Below, piece after piece: positions 8,034-16,123 of a DNA stretch of 64,000 nucleotides (positions are counted from its first letter, which is position 1; each line of letters begins with the position of its first letter). The notes under the pieces are model-generated. The model was not told the origin of the DNA. It searched no databases and was given only the letters and a program-made list of their open reading frames with translations. The DNA lies in contig CAVZCQ010000004.1 of assembly GCA_963773835.1 (NCBI GenBank), positions 558,001 to 622,000 on the forward strand. Direction: 5' to 3'. This DNA comes from JOPF136 sp963773835. Its GTDB lineage: Bacteria; Acidobacteriota; Terriglobia; Acidiferrales; UBA7541. A program made the position numbers and the translations under genes.

Positions 8034-10496
8034 ATGGAAACGTTTCTACAAGACCTGCGCTACGCCGCGCGCATGCTGTCGAAGAGCCCGGCATTCACCG
8101 CCATCGCCGTCCTCACTCTGGCTCTCGGCATCGGCGCCAATACCGCGATCTTCAGCATGGTGGATTCGTTCCTGCTCCGGCCGTTGCCCGTAAAGAACCC
8201 CGGCGAATTGGTAGTGCTCGCCTGCGAACAAAACCAGGGGCCGCTAATACCACAGTTTTCCTACGCCGATCTTCTGGACATTCGCGAGCAAACCACCTCC
8301 GTTTTTGCCGACGTCACCGGCTCGACTGTCGGCCTCGATGGATTGAGCGTCAACGGCCACGCGGACCGCATCGTGACGCTTTATGTGACGGGCGACTACT
8401 TCGGCGCGTTGGGCCTGAAGCCGGCCGCGGGACGCCTGCTCCTGCCCTCCGAAGGAAAGGAAATCGGCGCCGACCCGGTGCTCGTCCTGGCTTACTCCTA
8501 CTGGAAAAAGAGATTCAACGCCGACCCGAACATCGTGGGCCAGAAAGTCACACTGGATGGCCATCTCTTCACCATCGTGGGAGTTGCGCCGGAAGGCTTC
8601 CACGGAGCGCAGTCCATAATCGATCCCGGCGGCTACCTGCCCCTGGGTATGGCCTCGATTGAAGGCGGCCCAAACGCAACAGACTACCTGGTGAATCGCA
8701 ACGTCCGCTCGGTTTCCATCCTGGCACGTCTGAAGCCGGGCGTCACGGTCGCGCAGGCCCAGTCAACCCTTCGCGTAGTGAGCCAGCGGCTGGCGCTGCA
8801 GTATCCGGAAACCGAAAAGGGCCTGTCGGTGCTCGTCTTTTTGGAGCGCCTCTCGCGGCCCAGTCCTTCCAAAGACAATTCCATCATGCTGGTCTCGGCG
8901 CTGTTCATGGCCCTTTCCGGGCTGGTGCTGGTGCTGGCCTGCGTCAACGTGGCGAATATCCTGCTCGTCCGCGGGAGCATCCGTCAGCGCGAAATGGCCG
9001 TGCGCGCGGCCATGGGCGCGGCCCGCTCCCGCCTGATTCGACAGTTGCTCACCGAAAGCGTGTTCCTGGCCCTGCTCGGCGGCCTGGCCGGCATCCTGCT
9101 GGGTCTGTGGGGCAGCAGCGTGATCAGCCGGATTGATCTGAAAACCAGCCTCCCGATCTATCTGAATTTCGATTTCGATTGGCGCATTTTCGCTTTCGCC
9201 TTCTCCGCGGCGCTGCTCACCGGCGTGGTCGTGGGGGTGGTGCCTGCCTTGCGGCTCTCTCGCGGGAATTTGAGCGCAATCCTCCATGAAGGCGGCCGCA
9301 GCGTGGCCGGAGGACGCCAGATCCTCCGCAGCGCCCTGGTGGTCGCTCAGGTCGGCGGCTCCTTGATGCTTCTCATCGTCGCCGGCCTCTTTACCCGCAG
9401 CCTCGAGCATGCTCAGCGCGCGGATCTCGGCTTCAATCCCAACCACGTCTTGAATCTCACCATGGACCCCAACGAAATCGGATTCAACGAAGCGCAGGGC
9501 AGAGTGTTTTACAAGCAACTGCTGGAGCGGGTGCGCTCGCTTCCGGGAGTCGACTCCGCCTCGCTCGCTCTCGTCATCCCCATGGGCTACTACAACAATG
9601 CCGACACCCTGCTCGTCCCCGGCTACGAGACTCCCGCGGGGCAGCCGTCCCCCACGATTTACTATAGCCAGATTTCGCCCGGCTACTTCAAGACCATGAG
9701 CATCGGCATGGACCATGGGCGCGAATTCACCGCCGCGGACGATCAAAACACCGCTTACGTTGCCATCGTCAATCGCACGATGGCCGAGAAATTTTGGCCG
9801 CACCAGGATCCCATCGGCCGGCAATTTAAGTTGTCCAGCGACCAGTCCCATAGCATCACCGTGGTGGGCGTGTCCAAAGACAGCCGCACGTTCGGCATAA
9901 AGGGCGATATGAAACCCTTTTTTTACGTGCCCTGGACTCAGAATTACAGCTCCTTCCTGACCCTCCAGGTCCGCGCCGCAGGCGAACCCGATGCCATCGC
10001 TCCGGAAATCGAAAAGGAAATCGGCACGCTGGCTCCTGATCTGCCTGTTTTTGACGTGCAGCCGATGACGACGTCCATGCAAGGCGCCAATGGCTTCCTC
10101 ATCTTCCAATTCGGCGCCGTGCTCGCCGCCGCGCTGGGAATGCTGGGATTGCTGCTCGCTCTCGTGGGGGTGTACGGGGTGGTTTCCTACTCGGCCAGCC
10201 AGCGCAAGCACGAAATCGGAATCCGCATGGCGCTCGGCGCGCAACCGCTTCAAATCCTGCAAATGGTCTTACGCCAGGGCGCCGGCATCATCGCTGTCGG
10301 ACTCGTGGTCGGCCTCCTGGTCACGTTCGCGGCAGCGCGGGCCGTCGGATATTTCCTGATTGGCGTCAGCCCCACCGACCCGCTCACCTACGTATCTGTT
10401 TCTACCGTGCTGGTGCTGGTGGCTCTCGCCGCCTCTTCCATCCCGGCCTGGCGCGCCATGCGCCTGGACCCGCTCGTCGCCCTGCGCCACGAATAG
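8034..10496 (+). CDS. Duplicated MacB/FtsX permease (acidobacterial 'ADOP' type)
   Basis: 820 residues from the ATG at 8034, preceded by GGGGAGG. It has two MacB-like periplasmic domains and two FtsX membrane modules in tandem. The N-terminus METFLQDLRYAARMLSKSPA followed by the helix FTAIAVLTLALGIGANTAIF is diagnostic of the class. The first FtsX module includes LVLACVNVANILLVRGSIRQ and the characteristic REMAVRAAMGAARSRLIRQL. The last 130 residues repeat it (HEIGIRMALGAQPLQILQMV) and end RAMRLDPLVALRHE. Relatives lack a linked ATPase and are very abundant in Acidobacteria; the substrate is unknown. It converges on tsaD with a 28-base gap. Confidence 0.93.
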   Translation: METFLQDLRYAARMLSKSPAFTAIAVLTLALGIGANTAIFSMVDSFLLRPLPVKNPGELVVLACEQNQGPLIPQFSYADLLDIREQTTSVFADVTGSTVGLDGLSVNGHADRIVTLYVTGDYFGALGLKPAAGRLLLPSEGKEIGADPVLVLAYSYWKKRFNADPNIVGQKVTLDGHLFTIVGVAPEGFHGAQSIIDPGGYLPLGMASIEGGPNATDYLVNRNVRSVSILARLKPGVTVAQAQSTLRVVSQRLALQYPETEKGLSVLVFLERLSRPSPSKDNSIMLVSALFMALSGLVLVLACVNVANILLVRGSIRQREMAVRAAMGAARSRLIRQLLTESVFLALLGGLAGILLGLWGSSVISRIDLKTSLPIYLNFDFDWRIFAFAFSAALLTGVVVGVVPALRLSRGNLSAILHEGGRSVAGGRQILRSALVVAQVGGSLMLLIVAGLFTRSLEHAQRADLGFNPNHVLNLTMDPNEIGFNEAQGRVFYKQLLERVRSLPGVDSASLALVIPMGYYNNADTLLVPGYETPAGQPSPTIYYSQISPGYFKTMSIGMDHGREFTAADDQNTAYVAIVNRTMAEKFWPHQDPIGRQFKLSSDQSHSITVVGVSKDSRTFGIKGDMKPFFYVPWTQNYSSFLTLQVRAAGEPDAIAPEIEKEIGTLAPDLPVFDVQPMTTSMQGANGFLIFQFGAVLAAALGMLGLLLALVGVYGVVSYSASQRKHEIGIRMALGAQPLQILQMVLRQGAGIIAVGLVVGLLVTFAAARAVGYFLIGVSPTDPLTYVSVSTVLVLVALAASSIPAWRAMRLDPLVALRHE

Positions 10497-10524
10497 CGGT
10501 CGACCGCGCGGCCCCGCCAACCGC

Positions 10525-11673
10525 TCACGCCAGAGGCAGATTGGCCTGCGCACCCTCGCCGTTGCTCGCAATCTCGCCGGCCAGCAGCCGCGGATACGCC
10601 GCAGCCGCAATCATCGCGGCATTATCCGTGGATAGCTGCCTGCTGGGAAAGAACACGGGCAGCGTCCGCATCGCCGCTTCCTGCTCGAATGTCGAGCGCA
10701 ATTCGCTGTTCGCCGCCACCCCTCCCGAGACCAGCACGCACCGCGCCGCGCGCTCCTCCGCCGCCTCCAGAGTCCGCTGGACCAGATCCTCCACCACCGC
10801 CCGCTGGAAACTCGCCACTAAGTCGAGTGTCGCCCGCGAGCAGAGCGGCAGCAGCTCCGCCGCACTGCGCACACCACTGCTGAGCGCCTCCGTACGCGTC
10901 GCGATTTCCTTCTCGAATTCCGGATGCGCGCGAATGTGCCGCAGCACGGCGGTTTTGATCCCGCTGAAACTGAAGTCGAACTGGTTCCCCCGTGTCCGTG
11001 GCGCCGTAAACGCAACCGCTCCTGCATTCCCGTGGCGCGCCAGTTGGTCCATCACCGGTCCGCCCGGGTATCCCAGCGCCAGAAGTTTCGCCACTTTGTC
11101 GTAGGCCTCTCCCGCCGCATCATCCCGCGTCGCTCCAATCCGTCCATACCTGCACCGGTACGCTGGATAGCCCGCGGGAGCGGCCACAGCCCCCTCTGCA
11201 GCTCGCACCTCGTAGAGCACCGTATGTCCCCCGGAAACAATCAGGCAAACAGCCGGCAACTCTGGCGCGCCCCGGCGCGCTCCCCCGTTCCCCTGCTGCG
11301 CTTCGAGAAACACGGCATGGACGTGCCCGTCCAGGTGGTTCACAGCCACCAGCGGTTTGCCCAGCGCCCCCGCCAGGGTCTGTCCGTAGGTGTATCCCAC
11401 CAGCAGCGACCCGATCAGCCCCGGACCGCGCGTCACTCCAATGGCCCCGAGGCCCCCAAAATCCAGTCCCGCGCGCTCCAGGGCCTCCCGCACCACCGGC
11501 ACGATTTGCCGCAAGTGCTCCCGCGAAGCCAGCTCCGGCACCACTCCGCCGTATTTGCGGTGCACGTCGTCCTGCGAGGCGACCACGCTCGACAGGATGT
11601 CGCGCCCGCCGCGCACCACGGCCGCAGCCGTCTCGTCGCACGAACTTTCTATCCCCAGGATGGGAACAGACAC
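10525..11673 (-). CDS. tsaD: tRNA N6-adenosine threonylcarbamoyltransferase TsaD
   Basis: 382 residues from a GTG at 11673 with GAGGTGA upstream, giving the classic N-terminus SVPILGIESSCDETAAAVV. TsaD transfers the threonylcarbamoyl group to A37 of tRNAs reading ANN codons, with TsaB and TsaE. Family marks: metal-binding NHLDGHVHAVF, SGGHTVLYEV, LGYPGGPVMDQLA, VSGGVAANSELR and STDNAAMIAAAAYPRL. About 18 extra residues (AEGAVAAPAGYPAYRCRYG) sit between LYEV and the IGATRDDAAGEAYDK motif, where most family members are much shorter. A frame extends about 114 residues further upstream but that part is low-complexity overlap with the divergent gene. Confidence 0.96.
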   Translation of the reverse strand: MSVPILGIESSCDETAAAVVRGGRDILSSVVASQDDVHRKYGGVVPELASREHLRQIVPVVREALERAGLDFGGLGAIGVTRGPGLIGSLLVGYTYGQTLAGALGKPLVAVNHLDGHVHAVFLEAQQGNGGARRGAPELPAVCLIVSGGHTVLYEVRAAEGAVAAPAGYPAYRCRYGRIGATRDDAAGEAYDKVAKLLALGYPGGPVMDQLARHGNAGAVAFTAPRTRGNQFDFSFSGIKTAVLRHIRAHPEFEKEIATRTEALSSGVRSAAELLPLCSRATLDLVASFQRAVVEDLVQRTLEAAEERAARCVLVSGGVAANSELRSTFEQEAAMRTLPVFFPSRQLSTDNAAMIAAAAYPRLLAGEIASNGEGAQANLPLA

Positions 11674-11717
11674 GGCAGTCACCTCGTTGCGGTAAACTTC
11701 ATGGTAGCATACGCGGA

Positions 11718-12617
11718 ATGTCGCACCGGTTCGGGCAGCAACTGGGCCGCGTGGCACGGGACCGCACTTCCGGAGCTGCGCAGCTCGCGCTCCAAAGCGT
11801 TCAGGCCGTGCAGGCGTGGCTCCGCCGCCACCCCTCCCCCTCCGAGGCGGAACTCGAAGAGGTCGTCGTCCGCCTGCTCCGCCTGCAATCTTCAATGGCC
11901 CCGATTCTCCGCCTGGCCAACGAGGTCGCCCTCGCGGCCGACGTGCCACAGCGCGCCCGGGCGCTGGCCGCGCGCCTCCGCGCCTTCCGCTTTTGTCTGG
12001 TGCATGCGCGCTCACGCATCGCCCGCCAGTTCGTTGCCGGCCTGGATCATTCCCCGCGCCCCACCGTAGCCACCTACTCGTTCAGTTCCACCGTCAGCGG
12101 AGCGCTGGCCGCTGCCCGGCCCCGCATCGCCTCAGTGCTGGTGGCGGAAAGCCGCCCGGAGTTCGAAGGACGCGTCACCGCCCGGCTGCTGGCCGAGGCC
12201 GGAGTCCCGGTCCAATACACCACCGACGCTGGCCTTCTCGGGCTGCTCCATTCTGCGGGCGTTTTTGTAGTCGGAGCGGATGCGGTTCTATCACACGCAT
12301 TTGTGAATAAGATCGGCACCCGCACCGCATGTCTCGCCGCGCGCGAGGCGGCCATCCCCATCTTCGTCCTCAGCGATTCCACCAAATTCCTCCCGGAAGA
12401 GTTGGCCGCGCCGTTCTGGCGCCCCACCGAAGGCGCCGCCGCCGAGGTCTGGACGCGCGCCCCGCGTGGGGTCACCGTCCGGAGCCCCCTGTTCGAGCAC
12501 ACTGAACTCAACCATGTCCGCGTCATCACTGAATCCGGCATCCTCGACCCTCCCGCAGTCCGCCAGGCCGTCGAGGCTGTCCCCCTCTCTCCTCGCCTGA
12601 AGCGCCTGGCCGACTAG
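11718..12617 (+). CDS. eIF-2B alpha/beta/delta-like protein (ribose-1,5-bisphosphate isomerase / MtnA superfamily)
   Basis: 299 residues. The N-terminal helical part (to about 110) is followed by a Rossmann-like domain with TVATYSFSSTVSGAL, VLVAESRPEFEGRVTARLLA, VFVVGADAVLSHAFVNKIGT and IPIFVLSDSTKF, the pattern of eIF2B regulatory subunits and of the sugar-phosphate isomerases MtnA and R15P isomerase. The acidic residue in the VGADAV motif matches the catalytic Asp of the isomerases. Whether it is a metabolic isomerase or another enzyme cannot be decided here. It is divergent from tsaD with a 44-base gap, and a galU gene follows. Confidence 0.83.
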   Translation: MSHRFGQQLGRVARDRTSGAAQLALQSVQAVQAWLRRHPSPSEAELEEVVVRLLRLQSSMAPILRLANEVALAADVPQRARALAARLRAFRFCLVHARSRIARQFVAGLDHSPRPTVATYSFSSTVSGALAAARPRIASVLVAESRPEFEGRVTARLLAEAGVPVQYTTDAGLLGLLHSAGVFVVGADAVLSHAFVNKIGTRTACLAAREAAIPIFVLSDSTKFLPEELAAPFWRPTEGAAAEVWTRAPRGVTVRSPLFEHTELNHVRVITESGILDPPAVRQAVEAVPLSPRLKRLAD

Positions 12618-12800
12618 GCAGCACAGGCTCCCGAAGCATCGGGACCCGCCTGTGCGCCTCCCACGCATCGCGCACCCCGCGAATCCCTGGCACCCTCACA
12701 CATTTCCGCCACATCCGCGTTGACACCTCCGCGCCGCGTCACGTATGTTGGCGTCTCTCGCAGCGGCGGCGCCCGATGCGCTCCCCCGCGAGCATTCTCG

Positions 12801-13742
12801 ATGCCCACCACACCCTTGCGTCGCATTCGCAAAGCCGTCCTCCCCGTCGCAGGCCTCGGCACGCGATTCCTCCCAGCCACAAAGGCCATCCCCAAAGAAA
12901 TGATCCCGCTGGTCGACAAACCGCTCATCCAATACTCGGTGGAGGAGTGCGTCGCCAGCGGCATCGAACACGTAATCTTCGTCACCGGGCGCAGCAAGAA
13001 CGCCATCGAGGACCACTTCGATTTCGCGCCCGAGCTCGAACGTTTTCTTTCCGGCAAGGGCAAGACCGCACTCGCTACCGAAATGCACGCGCTCGGAAGC
13101 ATGGCCAAGTTCAGCTACACCCGCCAGCGCGAAGCCCTGGGATTGGGCCACGCCGTCCTCACCGCAAAAGACCTGGTCGGCGACGAGCCGTTCGCCGTCC
13201 TGCTTGGCGACGTCGTCATCCACTCCGAGAAGCCCGCCACGCGCCAGCTCATGGACGTGTACGAGGCCACCGGCCAGGGGGCCATCGCCGTCGAACCCGT
13301 TCCCATGGACCAGGTCCACCTCTACGGGGTCATCAAGCCTCCGCCCGAGGGCGCCAAGGGCTCACCCTCCAGCCCGGCCACCGACACGTTGCGCATCTCT
13401 GCGGAAATCGCCGAACGCCTCGTGCCCGTCCAGGACCTGGTGGAGAAGCCCAAACGCGAAGAAGCTCCCTCCAACCTCATCGTCACCGGACGCTATGTCC
13501 TCCCTCCGGAAATCTTCTCCTGTCTCGAACGCACCCCTCCCGGCCGGGGCGGTGAAATCCAACTCACCGACGGCATGCGCCTTCTGGCACAGGAATTGGG
13601 GCTGTGGGCTTACCGCTACGAGGGGGTGTGCTACGACGCGGGCGACAAACTCGGATTCCTGAAAGCCACCGTGGAACTCGGCCTGCTCCATCCCGAACTC
13701 GGCCCCGCCTTCCGCGACTACCTCAAATTCCGCAAATGGTAG
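12801..13742 (+). CDS. galU: UTP-glucose-1-phosphate uridylyltransferase
   Basis: 313 residues, normal length. Makes UDP-glucose from UTP and glucose-1-phosphate for envelope polysaccharides and glycosylation. The nucleotide-binding motif AGLGTRFLPATKAIPKEMIP, the VDKPLIQY substrate segment and VEKPKREEAPSNLIVTGRYV are all present. The ATG at 12801 is chosen over an upstream one at 12720 because the conserved fold starts at residue 10 (IRKAVLPVAG). The TAG stop (13740-13742) lies inside a GGTAGGGGC palindromic repeat. Confidence 0.96.
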   Translation: MPTTPLRRIRKAVLPVAGLGTRFLPATKAIPKEMIPLVDKPLIQYSVEECVASGIEHVIFVTGRSKNAIEDHFDFAPELERFLSGKGKTALATEMHALGSMAKFSYTRQREALGLGHAVLTAKDLVGDEPFAVLLGDVVIHSEKPATRQLMDVYEATGQGAIAVEPVPMDQVHLYGVIKPPPEGAKGSPSSPATDTLRISAEIAERLVPVQDLVEKPKREEAPSNLIVTGRYVLPPEIFSCLERTPPGRGGEIQLTDGMRLLAQELGLWAYRYEGVCYDAGDKLGFLKATVELGLLHPELGPAFRDYLKFRKW

Positions 13743-13772
13743 GGGCGGACGCGCGTCTGCGCGTCGGCCCTC
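13738..13772 (+). repeat. Palindromic repeat overlapping the galU stop codon
   Basis: Starts GGTAGGGGC, followed by an imperfect palindrome around GGACGCGCG / CGCGCGTC-like arms and ending GGCCCT. The TAG of the galU stop is part of the repeat start. The same GGTAGGGGC start is seen at 59581. Confidence 0.55.
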
Positions 13773-13790
13773 TCCGTCTCGCGACTAGGC

Positions 13791-14081
13791 CTATTCCTTC
13801 TTCGCCGCCTTCGTCTCTTTGGCCGGCGTCGCTTCTTTCGCTGGCGCTTTGCCCGTATCCGTTCCCGTTGTCTCCGCCTTCTTCGAATCTCCGCCGCCCG
13901 ATTTCCCACCGTAGTCCGTCGCGTACCACCCCGATCCTTTGAACTGAATTGCGGCTGCCGACTGCACGCGCGCCGCCCGCGCCCCGCACTTCGGGCACTT
14001 CTTCCTCGTCGAGGCGTTCTGGCCCTCAATCTTTTCGAAGCGATGGCCGCATTTCGAGCATAAATATTCGTACAGGGGCAC
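13791..14081 (-). CDS. FmdB-family zinc-ribbon regulatory protein
   Basis: 96 residues from a GTG at 14081 with GGAGGG eight bases upstream. The product begins VPLYEYLCSKCGHRFEKIEG, the hallmark start of FmdB/CxxC small proteins, with Cys pairs C-S-K-C and C-P-K-C forming one zinc ribbon in the first 45 residues. The tail (from about 70) is Lys/Glu/Thr/Ala-rich low complexity (KAPAKEATPAKETKAAKKE). Members of the family are often called putative regulators but the function is not established. Divergent from rsmI. Confidence 0.88.
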   Translation of the reverse strand: MPLYEYLCSKCGHRFEKIEGQNASTRKKCPKCGARAARVQSAAAIQFKGSGWYATDYGGKSGGGDSKKAETTGTDTGKAPAKEATPAKETKAAKKE

Positions 14082-14113
14082 GAACAATCCCTCCGCACAG
14101 CCGCAAAAATTGT

Positions 14114-14119
14114 AGTATA
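14114..14119 (-). promoter_or_regulatory. Probable -10 element of the fmdB-like gene
   Basis: TATACT on the minus strand, placed to give a leader of about 25 bases that contains the GGAGGG ribosome site. No good -35 is seen 17 bases upstream. The element overlaps the bases immediately before the rsmI start. Confidence 0.4.
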
Positions 14120-14121
14120 GC

Positions 14122-15045
14122 ATGGCCGTTCCGGCCCCTATGCCCGCCAGAAAATCCAATCCGCTGCCCGCAGCCTCAGCACCCGTCGCGCCACCGGCTG
14201 CTCTCTATCTGGTGGCCACGCCCATCGGCAATCTGGAAGACATCACGCTCCGCGCGCTCCGGATTCTCCGCGAGGTCCGCTGGATCGCCTGCGAGGACAC
14301 GCGGCACACCGCCACGCTCCTCCAGCACCACGGCATCAGGGCCCGCCTGGTGAGCTACCACGAGCACAACGAGCGCCAGCGAGCGCCCGAACTCCTGGCC
14401 GCGCTCGAGCGCGGTGAATCCGGAGCGCTGGTGACCGATGCCGGCACCCCGCTCGTGTCCGACCCCGGATTTCGCCTCGTCTCTGCCTGCATCGCGCGCG
14501 GCATTCCCGTCGTTCCCCTGCCCGGGCCCTCCGCTGTGCTCGCCGCGCTCGCCGGCTCCGGCCTGCCCTGCGACGAGTTTCTGTTTGCCGGATTCCTTCC
14601 CGCGCGCCGCGGGGAACGCCGCCGCGCGCTGGAGCGTCTGCGCGACGAGCCGCGGACCATCGTTCTGTTCGAATCGCCGCACCGGGTGGCCGCCAGCCTC
14701 TCCGACGCCGCGGAAATTCTCGGACCGCGTCCTGCCGTCCTGGCCCGCGAACTCACCAAGATTTACGAGGAATTCCGCCGCGGCAGGCTCTCCGAGCTCG
14801 CCGAATCCGTCTCCACCGCGCCCGTCCGCGGTGAAATCACGCTGGTCATCGGCCCGCCCGCCGTGCGCGCCGCGCATCCAGCGCCTCGCGATCCGCATTC
14901 GGCCACCGCCCTTCCGCTCTCCGCGCGCGTGGCCGAACTGATGCGCGCCGAAGGCCTCTCCCGCAACGCCGCGCTGAAGCTGGCCGCACGCGAACGCGGC
15001 ATCACCCGCCGCGACGCCTATCGCCAACTCCTCCTGGAGCGGTAG
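14122..15045 (+). CDS. rsmI: 16S rRNA (cytidine1402-2'-O)-methyltransferase
   Basis: 307 residues. Methylates the 2'-OH of C1402 in the decoding centre using SAM. Family motifs: LYLVATPIGNLEDITLRALR, ACEDTRHTATLLQHHGI, SYHEHNERQR, VTDAGTPLVSDPGFRLV, PLPGPSAVLAALAGSGLP and VLFESPHRVAASL. There is an Ala/Pro-rich N-terminal extension of about 27 residues and two possible ATGs (14122, 14140), neither with a Shine-Dalgarno sequence; the message may have a very short leader. The C-terminus (LSRNAALKLAARERGITRRD) is the usual helical tail. Confidence 0.95.
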   Translation: MAVPAPMPARKSNPLPAASAPVAPPAALYLVATPIGNLEDITLRALRILREVRWIACEDTRHTATLLQHHGIRARLVSYHEHNERQRAPELLAALERGESGALVTDAGTPLVSDPGFRLVSACIARGIPVVPLPGPSAVLAALAGSGLPCDEFLFAGFLPARRGERRRALERLRDEPRTIVLFESPHRVAASLSDAAEILGPRPAVLARELTKIYEEFRRGRLSELAESVSTAPVRGEITLVIGPPAVRAAHPAPRDPHSATALPLSARVAELMRAEGLSRNAALKLAARERGITRRDAYRQLLLER

Positions 15046-15152
15046 AATCTCTCCTGCGCGTCTCCGCATCTCACAGAGTGCAGAGTCGGATCAGGCGGCA
15101 CGCCGCGCCAATTCGCGGTATGTGCGGCCATTGCATCAAAGTGTTGAATCGC

Positions 15153-16019
15153 ATGCCACGACTGCTGGTCGCCCTCGCTTCGGCCGCCGCACTGGCCATG
15201 CCAGCGGCCGCTCAGACCGCCCCACCACTTATCGACCCGGGCCATTCTTATGCCAGTCTCTGGATGGGAAGGCAGACCGAAGTGTCGCCGATGGTGAACG
15301 TCGGGGTCGCCCAGGTGGGCGGCGCCGTCACGCTCAGCGCTCAGAATCCCGCAGCTTCCTCCCTCGAATTCACGCTCGTTCCCGGCGGCGAGGGCGCCGC
15401 TCTGCTCGCTCCTGACGGCACTCTGCGCGCCGGGGTCATCGTCCCCATCCTCCGCTATACCGCCATGACTTTCCGCAGCGCCCCCGCCCGCCTTCGCCAG
15501 GACGGCCGCCTCGAGTTTCGCGGCGAGCTGAGCATTACCCACGTCACCCGAGAGCAACTCCCCACCGCCTGGAACAGCGAATACAATTCTCCCTCCTACA
15601 CCGACCCGGAAACCTCCCGCGTCACGCACAACGTCACCTTTGTCCTGGCCACACCGCGCGCCGAATTCCTCTCCTCCTACCTCCAAAAGCATTCCGAGAT
15701 CGTCCTTGCCGCTACCATCGATTCCGCGGCTTTTCCCGAGCTGCCCGGCGTCGTTCTCGACTCCGACTGGCCCATCGTGGCCGAGGACGAGCACTGCGCG
15801 CCGGCTAACCCCTGGATCAACACGCGGGATTTCAACGGCTGGAACTGCACGGGAAAAGCGATCACAATCACTCCTTCTCTCCAGCCCGTACAAACGAGCG
15901 GTTTGGACTACTCCGGCCTCCGCAAGCACGACGCCCCAATCCATGGTCCGGTCACCGTCCTGCTGCATCTGAAGCTCGTCCCTCCCGCCTCGGCAACGCC
16001 CGCTCCTCCGGGCCGCTGA
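15153..16019 (+). CDS. Secreted protein with YceI-like features
   Basis: 288 residues from the ATG at 15153, which begins a signal sequence (MPRLLVALASAAALAMPAAA). An ATG at 15120 is an alternative. The first part reads LIDPGHSYASLWMG and later AMTFRSAPARL ... LEFRGELSITHVTRE, resembling the start and the central strands of YceI-like lipid-binding lipocalin-type proteins. The similarity is partial and I rate it as tentative. The C-terminal half has Cys residues (EDEHCAP, GWNCTG) that could form a disulfide in the periplasm. The substrate or partner is unknown. Nothing in the neighbourhood clarifies its role. Confidence 0.6.
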   Translation: MPRLLVALASAAALAMPAAAQTAPPLIDPGHSYASLWMGRQTEVSPMVNVGVAQVGGAVTLSAQNPAASSLEFTLVPGGEGAALLAPDGTLRAGVIVPILRYTAMTFRSAPARLRQDGRLEFRGELSITHVTREQLPTAWNSEYNSPSYTDPETSRVTHNVTFVLATPRAEFLSSYLQKHSEIVLAATIDSAAFPELPGVVLDSDWPIVAEDEHCAPANPWINTRDFNGWNCTGKAITITPSLQPVQTSGLDYSGLRKHDAPIHGPVTVLLHLKLVPPASATPAPPGR

Positions 16020-16123
16020 CTCCCTCCCTCGCTGCAGTCCCCGTGTGGCCGCCGCCTCTCGCGCGCGCATCCGCTCTTTACTGCCGGGCTCGTCCGATGG
16101 TTTACTAGGCCAGGTCAGAAGTG

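Noticed and set aside
8763..10262. 499-codon minus-strand frame opposite the ADOP permease
   Set aside because: Antisense of a gene with duplicated FtsX modules; no motif.
11674..12015. N-terminal extension of TsaD by 114 residues
   Set aside because: Low-complexity Arg/Gly/Pro sequence opposite the eIF2B-like gene; the GTG at 11673 gives the standard N-terminus and a ribosome site.
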